Origin: Bradyrhizobium sp. LLZ17
GTDB taxonomy: Bacteria; Pseudomonadota; Alphaproteobacteria; Rhizobiales; Xanthobacteraceae
DNA length: 64,000 nucleotides
NCBI RefSeq assembly: GCF_041200145.1
Contig: NZ_CP165734.1
Location: forward strand, 3,906,001 to 3,970,000
Direction of reading: 5' to 3'
This document shows, piece by piece, positions 63,770-64,000 of this stretch. The position numbers and the translations under genes were made by a program. Positions within the stretch are counted from its first letter, which is position 1; every line of letters starts with the position of its first letter. The notes under the pieces were generated by a model. The model saw nothing but the letters and a program-made list of their open reading frames with translations. It was not told where the DNA came from and ran no database searches.

Positions 63770-63788
63770 TGCGGAATTTAATTCCGCA
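63770..63788. promoter_or_regulatory. IclR-type operator palindrome
   Basis: TGCGGAATT-T-AATTCCGCA: nine-base arms, perfectly inverted around one base. It lies in the divergent 123-base gap, 39 bases upstream of the pimF start and 67 bases upstream of the IclR start, so one protein bound here could control both. The layout fits IclR-family sites. Confidence 0.7.
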
Positions 63789-63854
63789 TCTTGACGGCAG
63801 GGTTATTTTGAAGCACGTGGCTTGTCAACGACTCCGCGCAAGAGCAGATCAGGG

Positions 63855-64000
63855 ATGAAGCGTACAGGAAAGAAGACTGCGACCGACCGGAATTTCGTGG
63901 TCGCGCTTTCCCGCGGGCTGGACGTATTGCGCGCATTCGAACCCAATGACGGCCTTCTCGGCAATCAGGAGATCGCGTCGCGGACAGATCTGCCCAAGCC
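63855..64000 (+). CDS. IclR family transcriptional regulator, N-terminal part
   Basis: 48 residues before the window edge. MKRTGKKTATDRNFVVALSRGLDVLRAFEPNDGLLGNQEIASRTDLPK has the IclR N-terminal winged-helix pattern: VVALSRGLDVLRAF then LGNQEIASRTDLPK (start of the recognition helix). AGGGATG shows a moderate Shine-Dalgarno next to the ATG. Divergent from the pim-like operon, it is the natural candidate for its regulator, with a dicarboxylate, benzoate-derived or fatty acyl effector. The ligand-binding domain is off the window. Confidence 0.85.
   Translation, partial: MKRTGKKTATDRNFVVALSRGLDVLRAFEPNDGLLGNQEIASRTDLPK

Overview
This window looks like chromosomal DNA of a Bradyrhizobium-type alphaproteobacterium (order Rhizobiales, near Bradyrhizobium and Rhodopseudomonas). 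The grounds are high GC with strong G/C at third codon positions, a urea-transport plus urease block, a membrane-anchored CycM-type cytochrome c, a Tad/Cpa pilus locus, a pim-like dicarboxylate operon beside an IclR regulator, and a dense population of short intergenic palindromes. There is no phage, plasmid, insertion sequence, CRISPR array, tRNA or rRNA that I can see.

Layout. 1-2.6 kb: tail of a membrane protein, a TetR regulator and an HWE/HisKA_2-type sensor kinase with degenerate ATP-binding boxes. 2.8-14.6 kb, all minus strand: urea ABC transporter urtABCDE, then urease ureD, ureA, ureB, ureC, a small ABM-domain protein, ureE, ureF, ureG. A good sigma-54 promoter match lies in front of urtA, so uptake and hydrolysis of urea are probably induced together under nitrogen limitation. 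15.0-17.4 kb: an RNA-handling trio (DEAD-box helicase, IF-1-like protein, cold-shock protein). 17.5-29.0 kb: Tad/Flp pilus genes (pilus-formation N-domain protein, flp, cpaA-F, tadB, tadC, tadD) with a fatty acid hydroxylase inserted on the other strand. 29.1-33.5 kb: metallophosphoesterase, a small membrane protein, an M17 aminopeptidase overlapping an NlpC/P60 hydrolase. 33.5-41.3 kb: a Yej-type peptide ABC transporter with two tandem binding-protein genes. 41.5-50.1 kb: cycM, kdsB-pheA, a luciferase-like oxidoreductase, metF-metH. 50.7-54.4 kb: assorted metabolic genes separated by palindromes. 54.7-56.2 kb: glpK. 56.4-63.7 kb: an SDR followed (reading upstream) by pimD, pimC, pimA, pimF homologues, divergent from an IclR regulator cut by the window edge, with a 19-bp operator-like palindrome between them.

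Two things cut across the whole window. First, four families of intergenic inverted repeats (called A to D here, twelve or so copies) sit between genes and even inside the urease and pim operons. Second, five genes (helicase, tadD, both yejA genes, pheA) are each broken by one small indel, mostly in homopolymers or a CG dinucleotide run. Because the rest of each protein is intact in the neighbouring frame, uncorrected sequencing indels are the simplest explanation, but true pseudogenisation cannot be excluded from sequence alone. I did not find a clearly new defence or mobile system; the most interesting unexplained material is the palindrome families, the metF leader, the IclR operator and the ABM gene lodged in the urease operon.
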